DNA of 64,000 nucleotides from Cristatella mucedo (Eukaryota; Bryozoa; Phylactolaemata; Cristatellidae): NCBI GenBank assembly GCA_009760855.2, contig WPIO01000063.1, positions 1,547,001 to 1,611,000 of the forward strand, read 5' to 3'. Shown piece by piece: positions 1 to 12,103 of this stretch (position 1 is its first letter; each line of letters starts with the position of its first letter). The notes under the pieces were generated by a model. It saw only the letters and a program-made list of their open reading frames with translations, ran no database searches and was not told where the DNA came from. The position numbers and the translations under genes were made by a program.

Positions 1-296
1 GAAATGCTGGTAGTTATTTTAGTACATGACGGCAGTGCAAAGCAGCAAGATCAAACCTTAAGCACGTGGCTGAACTAAGGGTACTTTTTGAATATCTTTG
101 TCTATAGGAGGCAGTGTGACCCTGCGATGCGTTCAAAGCGTGAAAATTCGACGCAACTATTGGCTGAGCATGAAGGAAAGCCGACCGACAAGTTTAGCTT
201 ACTAGTTCATTGCCGTAGAGAACTTTAATAGCAAAAATAATATATTAAATGGTTTTCTGCAGTCTCAACGTTGCTAGTCGATTGCCATTGAAGAGC
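1..296 (+). other. Orphan 5' flank of a peptide-gene paralogue
   Basis: This stretch aligns by eye with about 29377-29670, the region just upstream of the intact peptide gene at 29789. Shared blocks include GTAGTTATTT, AGCACGTGGCT, GGGTACTTTT, AATATCTTTGTC/AACATCTTTGTC and AATGGTTTTC near the end. Similarity stops where an L2-like retrotransposon begins at about 297. No peptide exon is visible downstream, so this is probably the upstream remnant of a paralogue whose coding part was disrupted or lost. Confidence 0.6.
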
Positions 297-1678
297 TTGT
301 TTTGCTCGATCTTTCGGCAGCTTTTGGCACCATCGATCACAAAGTTCTTCTTGAGCGTCTCTCATCTCGCCTGGGCATCACTGGAACTGCTCTGCAGTGG
401 TTCAGGTCCTATCTCAGTGGGAGACTCCAGAGTATTGACGTGAATGGACAAAGATCGTCTGAAGTACCTCTGAAATACCGAGTACCTCGGGGCTCCGTGC
501 TAGGTCCGGTTCTTTGCACGGTTTTTATTCTCCCTCTTGTTGATGTGATTGCCAAGCACAATCTAGGCTTTCACTTCTATGCGATTGACACTCAGTTGTA
601 CCTTTGCTTTGATCCCTCCCAGCCTTCGAACACCTCAAATTCTCTAAACTCCCTTGCTGCATGCATTGATGACATCGGCACATGGATGGCAGCAAATTTT
701 CTAAAACTAAACGATGACAAAACTAATGTACTTGTTATGGGCAAACCCAGTGTGATTTAGAGATTAGAAAGGCTGACTCTCAAAATTGGCTCTGCCAGCA
801 TATCTCCTGTCAAATCAGCTCGAAATCTAGGTGTCATATTGCAAAGCGACCTCTCGTTAGACGACCATATCAGCTCCACAGTCAAATGTGCCTATTTTCA
901 GTTTCATAACATTGCTAACATTCGGGCTCGTTTAGATAAGGATACCACGTCTAAGTTGTTTCATGCATTCGTGACATCTCGTCTCGACTTCTGCAACTCA
1001 CTGCTTACTGGCCTACCAGCATGTGCGATCAGGGGATTGCAGCTGGTGCAAAACTCTGCAGCCAGGCTTGTCTGTCGTGAGCGTCGCAGTTGCCACATTA
1101 CTCCACTTCTTGCCGACCTGCACTGGCTACCAGTCAAGCAACGGATTGACTTCAAGGTTTTGTCGATCACTTTTAGGTCCCTTCATTCTATGGCTCCAGC
1201 CTATCTCTCCGACACACTCCCACATCGGGCCAAGCATCGTACCACCCGCTTTTCGGAATCCAAGAGTCTAGAAGTACCTCGTACAAACCTTAAATCCTTT
1301 GGAGACCGTGCATTTAGTTCGTATGCTCCCAAAGCCTGGAACTCCCTCCCGACCTGCGTCAGTACATCCCCTGACCTGACCACATTTAAAAGGAACTTAA
1401 AAACACACCCATTAATGACAGCATTTAGTAGGTCCCTGTGATTCGTCCTTCACGTGCTTATGCGTGCTGACACTGTGCATGCTGCCACTAACCACATTTG
1501 CATGCTGACCCTGTGCATGTCACCCCTAACCATGATATTCATTTTGTTTGTGTTTCAAGCATGATTTTACTTACCATTCAATTGCATTTCCCTTTGCAGC
1601 AAATGTAAAGCGCCTAGAAAGTTATTAAGTTTTCTGAGGGCGCTTTATCAAGTACATTGTTATTATTATTATTATTAT
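297..1678 (+). mobile_element. CR1/L2-like retrotransposon copy A1, 5'-truncated
   Basis: A 3' fragment of a non-LTR retrotransposon of the CR1/L2 type ('family A'). It covers the reverse transcriptase from the [17 protein letters not shown] block, through the palm motif, to the C-terminal [19 protein letters not shown] block, then the 3' UTR. The catalytic box reads FYAIDTQLYL where other copies have [10 protein letters not shown], so one catalytic aspartate is gone. A TAG at 758-760 and a frame change before 839 break the frame. The 3' end carries the family's GCGCC...GGGCGC hairpin and an ATT-repeat tail ending near 1678. It lies inside sequence homologous to a peptide-gene promoter. It cannot encode active enzyme. 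Confidence 0.9.
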
Positions 1679-1749
1679 TTTAAAACCTTCGTGATTTCAT
1701 GATAATGATTGTAACACTTGGTGGCAGTAACACCGTAGTACGGAGCCTG

Positions 1750-2235
1750 AAGAGAACTCTAATTACCATCCAGTCGACCGGAACGTTGACTACAAGTATT
1801 GTCAATCACTGTTAGGTACTTTTACGCCGTGGCTCCACTCAATCTATCGAAGCTACTATTCCAATAGGCTTCGACCCATGCCACCAACTTTCGGCGTAAA
1901 TATCATTTTGCTGTACAACATTGGAACTAGGAGTTCTGTTTGGAGATAATGCCTGTAGCTCCTCTGCCGTCAAAGCGTGAAACAAAATGATTCGAATGAT
2001 GTGTTGACATCCACCGTCTTGGCAAAAGTTGGAACGAAGAAAAACGCTGCTGCTTTTGAAAGCAGGAGGGGGTCCTTGCGACTTATCCTGTGCGCCCTTA
2101 TGACCAAAGACACTTGGCATTGTGCCGCTAACGAAATTTGCGTGTCTCTCTAACTATGCTTAGCTTGTTGCCATCGTGCATGATACTACTAACCGTACGA
2201 TCTTGCTTCGTTTGCACCGCACGTAATATGCACAG
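1750..2235 (+). mobile_element. Highly diverged L2-like 3' fragment
   Basis: Faint but collinear similarity to family A. The segment near 1800-1850 matches the coding block ending CACTTTTAGGTCCCTTCATT followed by TGGCTCCAGCC, and 2095-2230 matches the 3' UTR words CATTGTGCCGCTAACGAAATTTGC and CATCGTGCATGATACTACTAACC. There is no open reading frame and no clear tail. It is probably an older relative of the copy immediately upstream. Confidence 0.4.
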
Positions 2236-3100
2236 ACCATTCACTTGAAACTACCAAGAACACGTCAGTGCTATTTAAACTATATGTTTTGCAACGGCTA
2301 AATTGAAAAGAATCCAAGCTAATATTGTCATAATGCTCACCGTCTTATTCTGGTAGTACAATAGTATAACGCGCACTTGACCCATACGTCACAAGGTCAC
2401 CATAAAGTCATTAGACGACTCCTTTGCGGAACTATCTTGAGTTCTGCCAAGTATTCGTGCTTTCGTCGTCTTATTTGAGTATTACCCTGGTATTAAAATT
2501 GACACATGCATGCCCGTTAGTCGATAGCGAATGCTATCATTCACAAAGAAGTGCCCTTTATTGTTCTATTTTCAGTCATGTAGTGCTTGTTATTTCGAAA
2601 CTACAGGATTTCCTAATGTGCTAAGGCAAAGCCACTCACGGGTCCAAGTTAGCAACTGAAGATAAAGCAAGTGATTATATTTCTTACCTCGGCTGCAAGT
2701 CGTCATGCGTTTTACTTTATTCTATTGTAGGAACTTTATGAACGTATTTACACGGGCTTGTGCAGGAAGTTGCTTACCCTGCTGACAACTGCTAATTGCT
2801 AGCATCAACGGTGATTAAACCGACGGTCTATCAGTGTCAAGACCAAACCGGCATGCAGTAAATGGGTCATAGTCAACTTGACAGATCACTGCTGTCGGAC
2901 TATGTTTAGTCCTAGGCACTGAAGAGGCTCTACATTTCTGTATAGGGAACATTAAGGAGAATATCAAGCTGCACTTTTGGCGGCCCCAGTACCGTCATGT
3001 ATAACTTTCGGTCCAGCCGGACTCGCTCAAGTCGCAAAGACTTAGCTGCACGCCTCAAACTGAAAATGCCGAGGTATGATGATACGTTTTCATTTGTCCG
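2236..3100. other. Unannotated DNA
   Basis: No credible coding region, RNA gene or recognised repeat was seen. The short ORFs here (for example 2424-2624) have no recognisable protein character. Confidence 0.5.
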
Positions 3101-4993
3101 TCAACCTGAGCATTTTAGCGTCGTTCATATGCATTTCGCGACCTTCTCAGTCACTTGGACCATTTCTTGCGACAAGGTACACGTCGGCTAAAATACAGCT
3201 TCAAGTTGGGTAATGGCTGCCTGAAACTGCGGTAATTTCGCAATGGCACACATAGCTTAGGAGTATGCAAAATTGCAGCTTCACGGTTAGTGGTCACATA
3301 AGCCGTCCAAGTACTTTGACTATTGTACTGTGTCACTTGAAAGGCGTGGCCACTAATTACCTGGGCTGGTGCTAGCTGCACACCCTAATCCGGCTAATTC
3401 AGGTATCGCTCTGAATACCAACAAGTCAGTCGTCATTTAGAGATCAAACGTTAGGTTTTTTAAGTTATTATTTTCTAAAGTCACAGCATCTGCACTAAAA
3501 CTGACCAATTAAATGTGAACTAGGCAGTGCACGAGTGCCTTTTAGCTGTCACTGAGAGTGCCGGTGGCTTGATCATTTCATTTAGCCATGAGTTTGAGCC
3601 TATCAACGCGGTCTATGATGAGCTCTTTCTTTCAACCTCAGACTGCGATCATTCAATACTAAATCAGCTTACGTATTTTTGCAAGAATGCTAAATACCAT
3701 GTGTTCGTGAAGAGTTTAAAATGTTGTCAATTCTACAGGAGACCTTGAAATTGAGTGGCAAGTCCGATAAACGGTAGATGGTCACTAGGCTCGTAGGTTC
3801 GTCATTTTCGCTTTTGCTAAAGTCTCACTGGGTTCAAAAATGTGAGTATGCCATCCAATAGTATCAATCAACACTACGCTTTAAACTTGAAAGACGTTTG
3901 CCTTAGCAATCACGATGTACTGCCGGCAAAGGCCACCATGATTGCAAAATATCAGATGAGATGCGATTGATCTGTAGCTAATCCCTAGGTTCCCAGGCAG
4001 TCCATCTATACAGGTACAGCACAAGAATGACGTAGATTAAACCGTGTAATTGTTGCCTTAATCATGCTGTATACAGCCGGAAGCGGCCGCTCGGTGGTGT
4101 TCTTTCTCGGATCTACCAGAAACGTAGCACCCTGCTAAAGCCAATCAAGTGTGCTCTACTTAATCAACCGTCATTGACTCTTTATTAAACATCGCCACCG
4201 TACGTTCTTGTGCATCGTGGCTCTGATTAAGGTATCGGCCATTAAATTTCAAGAAGCTGCAAATCTAATAGTCACAGTAGCAGATTTTTATAAGCCGATA
4301 GTGGAATTCACAGTAAATTGCGTCGGTCGGATTCAGTTTTTGTTGGTATAAACATGACATATGTTGAGCAAACTATACCTTCGTTGACTTCTGCTAAAGC
4401 CCATCCACCGTTGCATCGTTTTATTTCAATAAAGTTTTTGCAGCATGGTTCATATTGAATTAGCAACAAATTATGATTCTACCATAGGTGTGCTGCTATC
4501 AAATGCTTTTCAGGTGCTTAGATATTTTGGCATTTGTAGGCACGAAACCAATCATGAAGGAAAATGAAATATGGCACTGTCCATCCATCTGCGACCATTG
4601 GTAGACGAGTAATGCACAAGCTTTCCAGATTTTATAACTTGTACGATAATGTTTCTATTTTTATGCAGCGCTTTGATAGGTATTGTAAGATGGGAGTGGC
4701 TGCAAGGTCAATCATTCATAGGGCAGCTGCATACCCGAAGACAATAGTTTTTTAAGTACCCTATGACGTCAGCCAAGTTCAGGAAAACATTCAACTGTCT
4801 GTTTCTCATATCGAGAAATTCAAATTCAAATTTCATCGAAATTGCTTTATTGATTACTCAAGGAAAGCTATTCATGAGAATATGGTATGAAGCATTTGTA
4901 GCGAACAAGTGTAAATAGTACCTATTCTCCTTGGAAGGGCAGAAAAACCAGACGGTGGGTCGGTTATAACAGTTGGTGCCCCCTCAAGTGCCG
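3101..4993. repeat. 1.89-kb direct tandem repeat, unit 1
   Basis: First unit of a large direct duplication. The phrase TCAACCTGAGCATTTTAGC begins at 3101, 4994 and 6888, giving a period of about 1893-1894 bp. Markers recur in order: the GCTAGCTGCACACCC block near 3371 and 5265, CATCGCCACCGT near 4191 and 6083, and AATTCAAATTCAAATTT near 4826 and 6715. The unit has no convincing gene. Small minus-strand ORFs at 3151-3381 and 5040-5273 are the same sequence in both units but have no coding hallmarks. Confidence 0.85.
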
Positions 4994-6887
4994 TCAACCT
5001 GAGCATTTTAGCATCGTTCTTATGCAAATCGTGAACTTCTCAGACACTTGGACCCTTTCTTGCGACAAGGTACACGTTGGCAAAAAACGGCTTCAAGTTG
5101 GGCAATGGCTGCATAAAACAGCAGTAATTTTGCATAGGCACACATAGCTTATGAATATGCAATGTTGCAGCATCACAGTTAGAGGTCACATAAGCCGTCC
5201 ACTTACTTTGACTATTGTACTGTGTCACTTGAAAGGCGTGGCCACTATTTACCTGGGCTGGTGCTAGCTGCACACCCTAATCCGGCTAATTCAGGTATCG
5301 CCCTGAATACTAAAAAGTCAGTCGCCATTCAGAGATCAAAGGTTGGGTTTGTTAAGTTGATTATTTTCTAAAGTCACCGCATCCGCAATATAACTGACCA
5401 ATTGAATGTGAACTAGGCAATGCATGAGTGCCTTTTAGCAGTCACTGAGAGTGCCGGTGGCTTGACCATTTTATTTAGCCATGAATTTGAGCCTATCAAC
5501 GTGGTCTATGATTAACTCTTCTTTCAACGTCAGACTTCTATTAATCAATAATAAATCAGCTTACGTAATTTTGCGATAATGCTAAATACCGTTTGTTCGC
5601 CGAGAGTTTAAAATTTTGTCATTTCTACAGGAGACTTATGAACTGAGTGGCTAGTCCGATGAACGCTAGATGGTCACTGGGCTCGTAGGTTCGCCTTCTT
5701 TGCTTTTACTAAAGTCTCACTGCAGTCAGAAATGTGTGCATCCCATCGTACAGTATTAATCAAACCCTAGCATCAACCTTGAAAGACGTTTGCCTTAGCA
5801 ATCGCGATGTACTTCCGGCCAAGGCGGTTATGAGTGCAAAATATAGGATGAGATGCGATCGATTTGTAGCTAATCCCTAGGTTCCCAGGCAGTCCATCCT
5901 TACAGGTACACCTCAAGAACGACGTAGATTATACCGTGTAATTGTAGCCTTAATCATACTGTATACAGCCAGAAGTGGCCGCTCCATGGTGTTCCTTCTC
6001 TGATCTACCAGAAATGTTGCACGCTGCTAAAGCCAATCATTTGTAAGCTACTTACTCGACCGTGATTGACTCTTTACGAAACATCGCCACCGTCTATTCT
6101 TGTGCACCGTGGCTCTGATTTAGATATCGGCCAAGAAATTTTAGGAAGCTGCAATACTAATATTCACGGCTGCAGATTTTTATAAGCCCATGGTGGACGT
6201 CACAGTCAATTGGGTTGGTCGGATTCACTTTTTGCTGCAATAAACATGACATATAATGAGAAACTATAGTTTCGTTGAGGGCTGCTAAGGCTCATCCACC
6301 ATTACATCAATACATTTGAATAAAAATCCTGGCAGCATGGTTCATTTTGAATTAGAAACAAATTATGACGCTACCATGGGTAAGCTGATATCAAATGGTT
6401 TTCAGGTGCTTAGATATTCGGCATTTGTAGGCACGAAACCAATCATCAACGAAATAGAAATATGGCACCGTCCATCCATCTGCGACCATTGGTAGACGAG
6501 TAATGCACAAGCTTTCCAGATTGTATTACTTGTACAATAAGTTTTCTATTTTTATGCAGCGCTTTGATTCGTATTGTAATATGGGAGTGGCTGCAAGGTC
6601 AATCATTCATAGGGCAGCTGCATACCCGAATAAAATAGTTTTTTCAAGTACCCTATGACATCAACCAAGTTCTGAAAAACATTCAACCATCTGTTTCCTT
6701 AATCAAGAAATTCAAATTCAAATTTCCTCGAAATTGCTATATTGATTACTCAAGGAAAGCTATTCATGAGAATATGGTATGAAGCATTTGTAGCGAACAA
6801 GTGGAAATGGTACCTATTCTCCTTGGAAGGGCAGAGAAAAAATAGACGTTGGGTCGGTTATAACAGTTGGTGCCCCCTCAAGTGCCG
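4994..6887. repeat. 1.89-kb direct tandem repeat, unit 2
   Basis: Second unit of the same duplication. It has drifted from unit 1 by scattered substitutions and small indels. A third unit begins at 6888 but stops after about 55 bp (near 6944), just upstream of peptide gene 1. A further diverged copy of the distal part lies at about 30430-31330, just downstream of peptide gene 3, so this block seems to have moved with the peptide genes. Confidence 0.85.
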
Positions 6888-6944
6888 TCAACCTGAGCAT
6901 TTTAGCTTCGTTTTTATGCCAATTGTGAACTTCTCAGGCTAGAT
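6888..6944. repeat. Start of a third 1.89-kb unit
   Basis: Repeats the first 50-odd bases of the tandem unit (TCAACCTGAGCATTTTAGC through GTGAACTTCTCAG) and ends at GGCTAGAT. The same word joins flank to gene at 10682 in pseudogene 2, so this looks like an old duplication breakpoint in front of the peptide gene. Confidence 0.7.
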
Positions 6945-7057
6945 AAAATGATCCTCGATGACGCTCTGGCCTCAGATGCATGTCATGGGATATCGCAGAA
7001 TCTTTTTCCTCGCACTGCATCAAAGTTAATGCTATCCTGCTGCTCATTCCAGGCACA
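6945..7057 (+). promoter_or_regulatory. 5' flank and probable leader of peptide gene 1
   Basis: The stretch from CAGAATCTTTTTCCTCGCA to the start codon is conserved before the peptide genes at 7058, 10805 and 29789, which suggests a transcribed leader or proximal promoter. The 45 bp before the ATG carry the conserved string TGCTATCCTGCTG and end in CATTCCAGGCACA. The CCAG could be an acceptor site of a leader intron. No canonical TATA box is obvious. The role is inferred from conservation only. Confidence 0.4.
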
Positions 7058-7437
7058 ATGAAGTTCCTTGCTGGCTCAGTGCTGCTTTGCCTTTTCATCG
7101 GTGCTTTGACAGCAGATATTTCATCCGTGAGTACAGGTGCTGCTAGGTTTGATGAAGTGCATTTTGTGTTGATTCTTCGCCGGTCGTGTTTACTGTGGGT
7201 ATGATAACATGCTTGCAGGCGGAAGTCCAGCTGAGCAATGAACAGGCACTTGAACTCGAGCAAGCTTCTGAACGTGAGTCTTTGCACCAAAAGTCAGTTT
7301 GGCACAATTCAGTGCAAGTGTGTGCATTCCTAATGACTCACCGAAACCTTGTCTTTACAGAGTACACAGCGGCCAAGAGAGTCTTCAGTGCTATCTTTAA
7401 GTTGGCGAATGTCATACGCCCACTTTTTGTCGGTTAG
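7058..7437 (+). CDS. Secreted amphipathic peptide precursor (antimicrobial-type), gene 1
   Basis: Three exons: 7058-7126, 7219-7273 and 7361-7437, with introns of 92 and 87 bp, both GTGAGT...CAG. Intron 1 is phase 0; intron 2 splits a Gln codon. The product is about 66 residues. Exon 1 encodes a signal peptide (MKF, then a Leu/Val-rich core, then ALTA, the likely cleavage site). Exon 2 encodes an acidic, Glu/Gln-rich propiece. Exon 3 encodes YTAAKR, a dibasic processing site, then VFSAIFKLANVIRPLFVG and a stop. The final Gly would give a C-terminal amide, leaving a 17-residue peptide with one Lys, one Arg and no acidic residue. This layout is typical of amphibian-type linear antimicrobial peptide precursors, but I recognise no close family. 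A neuropeptide or venom peptide is an alternative. Confidence 0.75.
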
Positions 7438-7560
7438 CTTGTCGAACTCGTCAAACCACTCCAACAGTGCGATGCCTGCGAAATTCTATATCGTTGTGCA
7501 AAGTGAAGGAAAATGCTGATAATATATATACGTTCATGTACAATGTGTCTTGTCTAAGGT
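7438..7560 (+). other. Conserved 3' flank of peptide gene 1
   Basis: Words such as GAACTCGTCAAAC, CAGTGCGATGCCTGCGAAA and TATATCGTTGTGCAAAGTGA are shared with the region just after gene 3 (30172-30300). This is consistent with a 3' UTR. No strong AATAAA lies in the first 120 bp. Confidence 0.5.
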
Positions 7561-10299
7561 CTTACAACGCTCTACTTCATGCATAATAATCAAAGCTTTG
7601 CCATTCTGAGGAAACCAGCAAAGCAAGTACACGGAAGCCCACACTGTTTGCTATCTGATTGAGAGAGTACCTACGTATATCGTCAGAAATTGATAATAAA
7701 AATCTGCTGCTATAGATTTTTGAAGCGAAGATAGTACTGAAAACATTATTCATCTAATAAGTTTAATTCATAGCGTTCCAAGACCACTGGAAGTCATTTT
7801 CCTAAAGCTCAGTCGAATACTTTGTCTCAAAACCTGTCACTCATCGTCAGCACCATGGCTAACTGAAAGCTAAATAGGTATAAAAAGATATCCCACGATT
7901 TTTATATTTACCCATAGCGATACTGGAAGTGACCAAAAATCGTCAAACACTCGTATGCTATCCATCGTATTTTGTCGACAATAACAACTCTTCTGGTTCC
8001 TGAAATAAACAAGGATTTTTGACTGGTACCAGTACGAAATATCAATTTTTGATAGAAGCTGCCCACCGTATTCACAACTGACGATTAAGTAATGTCGTTA
8101 CACGTGATTTCTTTTAAAGTAAACTACACGCCCGAAAAATTGCAATATTAGCTCCTACAAGCAATCGACAGCGTTTTACTTGCGGTCATCAGAATTTAAA
8201 TGATATATATGTACTTAGTGAATGGTTCTGCGTCCCTTTTTGGCCTGGTTCTTTCTGAGAGCCCTGTTAATGAGAGCCCAGTTATACAGCGGCTCGGAGC
8301 TTTCATTTCGTACTGGCCCAGGAAGCATCGAATCGCTGCGAGCACATTTTCCGAGTCACATTTTCCGTCCTGTTCGACTCGAGGGCGTATCAACGGCAAT
8401 CTATGTATAAGACAATCTTTCCAACGGTTGATAAGATCCGTGCATTGCAGTCGGTTACCGTGACAGTAAAAAGGGGCACGTTCAATGAATGGCCTAAATA
8501 TTGACCTCTGCAGGTTCCTTGAAGAAAGGAAATGGATATGCCTAGTGAATGGGTCGCAGTGCCTCGATGCACAAAGTCACAGGTCTTTGGCGATTATCTA
8601 TTTCAAGTGCTCAGGATTCGGTCCGATTTAGGTCTAAGGCTGACCTGGCTAGCCTTGATCAGTGGAGCTGCTGAAACTTTGTAAATATATTTGACTCGGT
8701 AGCAGACTGACATAGATAGATTGGAACAAACCACTGAATTTAGAGTACCTTTTTTCACAATATAAGTTCTTTTATAGCACGACTGGTATATGGTGCCTCA
8801 ATACAAATGTTTAAATTACTAAGCTGACTGTCTTAAGAAAGGAAAATAACTGCCCCACTTTTCTCATTCGTTTTTAAGATAGTTTTACAGTAGCCAAATC
8901 CACAGCATTGATTCCAGAGTTTCGAAAAACTTACCAGAACTGTGCTGCAAAAATACATGTCTTGAGGTATTTTCATTGACACTAATTTCACTAGGAACTG
9001 TTAAGGTAAATTGACGATTGTTTAAACTATTTGAGTAAGTAATTAAAGCAGTGTGAGGTTGAAGTTTACTTTTTAATCAAATAAAGCAGCCTTATTGGTA
9101 TGGAGGCTCAAATGCTTCAACGGATCTCACCTCAATTTACTTTCACAGAACAAAGAGTCGCCCGGAGCAGGGCTCATATACGTGACATTAGTCATGATTA
9201 GACGCGAGGCATTTACCAATCGTTATAACTGTTACCGGTACTCGATCCGACTGAAGTCTTGAATAAGTGAATAGTTAAGGTAAAACTTTAGAGAAAGCAA
9301 AGACTATCTTTTAAAGCTCATTTGACTATCAACGTTGCATTAGACGACGAAATATCTTTAAATTCTAGTTAAACAAACAAAAATGACTTTAACACAGATA
9401 TACGGCGAATAGCTGCAAAGCCCGAACAAAAGCCTAATAATCTATAACAGAACCGTGGAATAATTATATTAAAACAGTGCACAGTGACGAGACACAGCAT
9501 TTATAGTGGTGAATCGGCAGCAAGACGGCGGCTGCAAGGTGTAATTGTTCCAGCTAAAATTAATAAATAATTGCTAAGCTGCAGCTTGATAGTCACGTTT
9601 GAATGCAGATGCCGTTGTTGCGAGAAAATAATCTCCTTAAACGTAACTTTCATTTAAGTGGTTACCGGCACAACGGATCTCACGGCAATACGGCAGTTAG
9701 GCAGAATAGCTTGTGCTGCAAGCATCAATACAGGCTTGTAGTGGCGCTGCCCTTTACGGCGAAATAAATGCATTACTAAAATACATGAACGGCTGAGGTG
9801 ATCCTTAGCTGTCTAGCCGTTGGATATCCTGTAATCTCTATGTAATTTGGCTTTAACAATTGAAATTCGATTCTCCCGTGGTGTCACTGGAGGCAGACAG
9901 ATAGCAAAGTAGTACCTAGCTAGTTTTGGAAATAAACCCAACCGACTGAGGAGTGTATCACTAAGAAGAGGAATACATCAGCAAGCTGAGACTGGAGGTA
10001 GAGTTAAACAATCTCTTCAAATGCTGCGTCTTTTCAAATCGCGGATGTAGGCCACATTAGTGCAGTTTCAAAGCGTCACCTTTGCGACCGAACAAGCCGC
10101 TGTTTGCAAAATTTAATAAAAATAGCAATAACGTAGTGAGATTCTTCTCAATGTGGCCCACAAAAGAATGTTAGCCTTTTCAGTTCGTATTGCTTGCCAC
10201 CCATACAGCTGCAGTTTTCTGTCCTGGTTATTGTGGGAAATTTATAAGGAACTGGCAATGTTAGGAAATCGTTGATTGCCTGGCGGCGGTCAAGTAATT
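7561..10299. other. Unannotated DNA between peptide loci
   Basis: AT-leaning DNA without a credible coding region, structural RNA or recognised transposon. The short overlapping ORFs at 8196-8572 lie on both strands and have no protein-like features. Confidence 0.5.
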
Positions 10300-10482
10300 T
10301 GAAGCCTTACCAAGCGTAACTCAATCAGCCCGTCGGCTTTATTTTCATAGATGTTAGTGATTCTTAGTGTTAAGCACTGATAGGCAGGTCCCCTCGAAAC
10401 GCACGTGACTATGCCTAGTCTAAGCTAGGATCGTAAAATCGAATGATGCATGGTCACTTTTTTCCTAATTTCTTTGCAATTT
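10300..10482. repeat. Flank shared with the peptide gene 3 region
   Basis: About 165 bp (TGAAGCCTTACCAAGC... to TGCATGGTCAC) recurs at about 29027-29195, upstream of peptide gene 3. Together with the downstream similarity to 31765 onward, it suggests several overlapping duplications of the peptide locus. Confidence 0.55.
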
Positions 10483-10804
10483 TGTGAGCATCGTAGCGTA
10501 GCTTAGGCCACTGGATTTAAAGTAAATAAATTCACCCTTAATTTTCTGTCATTTTGTTGTTTCTTAGCTTTGCCTTGAGGTATCACTTACCATTCAAGCC
10601 TAGCGTTTACGATTCGTGATAGTTGAATTTCTTAAACTGGTTCACGTACTCTCCGTATATTTTGAAACTGTTTTGCATGCTGGCTAGATCTAATGATCCT
10701 CGATGACGTCCTGGCCTCTTAGATGCATGCCATGTGCTGTCGCAGAATCTTTTTCTTCACATGGCATCAAAGTTGATGCTATCCTGCTGTTCATTTCAGA
10801 CACA

Positions 10805-11069
10805 ATGTAGTTCTTTGCTGGCACAGTGCTGCTTTGCCTTTTCATCGGTGCTCTGACAGCAGATATTTCATCCGTGAGTACAGGTGCTGCTAGGTTTCAT
10901 AAAGTGCATTTTGTGTTGATTCTTTGCCGGCCGTGTTTACAGTGGGTATGATAATACGCTTGCAGGCGGAAGTCCAGCTGAGCAATGGACTGGCACTTGA
11001 ACTCGAGCAAGCTGTTGAACGTGAGTCTTTGCACCACAAGTCAGTTTGGCACAATTCAGTGCCAGTGTG
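10805..11069 (+). pseudogene. Peptide precursor pseudogene 2
   Basis: Exon 1 (10805-10873) is collinear with gene 1, but codon 2 is TAG instead of AAG. The GTGAGT donor, intron 1 and exon 2 (10966-11020) are preserved, and the propiece has substitutions (Asn-Gly-Leu in place of Asn-Glu-Gln). Intron 2 is cut about 50 bp in by an L2-like element starting near 11073, and exon 3, which would encode the active peptide, is missing. The same L2 insertion interrupts pseudogene 4 in block X2. Confidence 0.85.
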
Positions 11070-11072
11070 CCA

Positions 11073-12090
11073 AAGAGGGCAGCTCATTTTTTACAACTGA
11101 ACGATGGCAAAACTATTTTACTTTTTATGGGAAAACACAATGTAACTCAGAAATCAGAAAGGCTGACGCTAAAAATTGGCATTAACAGCATATCTCCTGT
11201 TGAATTAGCTGGAATTCTAGGTGTCATGTTCCAAAGTGACCTCTCGTTAGATGAGCACATCAGCTGCACATTCAAATCTGCCTACTTTCGGCTTCATAAC
11301 ATTTCTAAAATTCGGGCTTTCTTAGATAAGAATACCACATCCACATTTTTCATGCATTCGTGACGTTCCGTCTCGACTTCTGCAACTCTAGGCTTACTGG
11401 CACAGCGGCAAGTGCGATCAGGCGATTGCAGCCTGTGCAAAACTCCGCAGCTTGGCTTTTTTGTCGTGAACATCGCAGTTGCCACGTAACACCACTTCGT
11501 GCCGACCTGCACTGGCTACCAGTCAAGCGACGGATTGACTTCAAGGTTTGTCGCTCACTTTTAGGTCACTTTATTCTTTGGATCCAGCCTATCTCTCTAA
11601 TCTACTCCCTCGCCAGGCGGTGTAGATTAGAGAGATTAGAGAGATATTGCTGCGGACCATCTGCTTTTCTGATTCTAATCATTTATCTGTACCTCGTGCG
11701 AATCTCAATCACTTAGAGACCGTGCCTTAAGTTCGTATGCTTCCAAAGACTGGTACTCACTTTCGACTTGCCTCTTGATATCTCTTGACTTGACTACATT
11801 CAAAAAGAAGCTAAAACTGCATCTAGTTATTAAAGCATTAAGTGTGTCTATGCCATTCGTTCTTTGTGTGCTTATGTCTGTTGACATTGTGCACGCTGCC
11901 GTTAACAACATTTCCAAGCTGACCCAGTGCAGCCATACCCCATGCATGTCACCCCTAACCATGTTTTGACAGTTATCATTGAGCCTTCTAACACTAACCA
12001 TTAGATCATGCTTCCTTTAAAGCAAATGTAAAGTTTCTAGAAAGAGCCTGAGATCTCAGGGACGCTATGTTAAAGGTATTAGTATTCTTA
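11073..12090 (+). mobile_element. L2-like copy A2 inside peptide pseudogene 2
   Basis: A 5'-truncated family A relative starting at the [10 protein letters not shown] block and running through the RT C-terminus, the 3' UTR and a poorly kept terminal hairpin (TAGAAAGAGCCTGAGATCTCAGGGACGC). It belongs to a subfamily whose 3' UTR reads GATCATGCTTCCTT before the GCAGCAAATG-type word. It is broken by several shifts. A local duplication of GTAGATTAGAGAGATTAGAGAGATA near 11621 disrupts the coding block. Its counterpart is at 32160-33155. Confidence 0.8.
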
Positions 12091-12103
12091 AGATAAATAA
12101 AAT

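Noticed and set aside
6934-7290. 118-codon minus-strand ORF over peptide gene 1
   Set aside because: Lies antisense across exons and intron 1 of the peptide gene and has no counterpart at gene 3.
8196-8572. Cluster of small ORFs between peptide loci
   Set aside because: Frames overlap on both strands, no splice-linked or domain evidence, and no copy elsewhere in the window.
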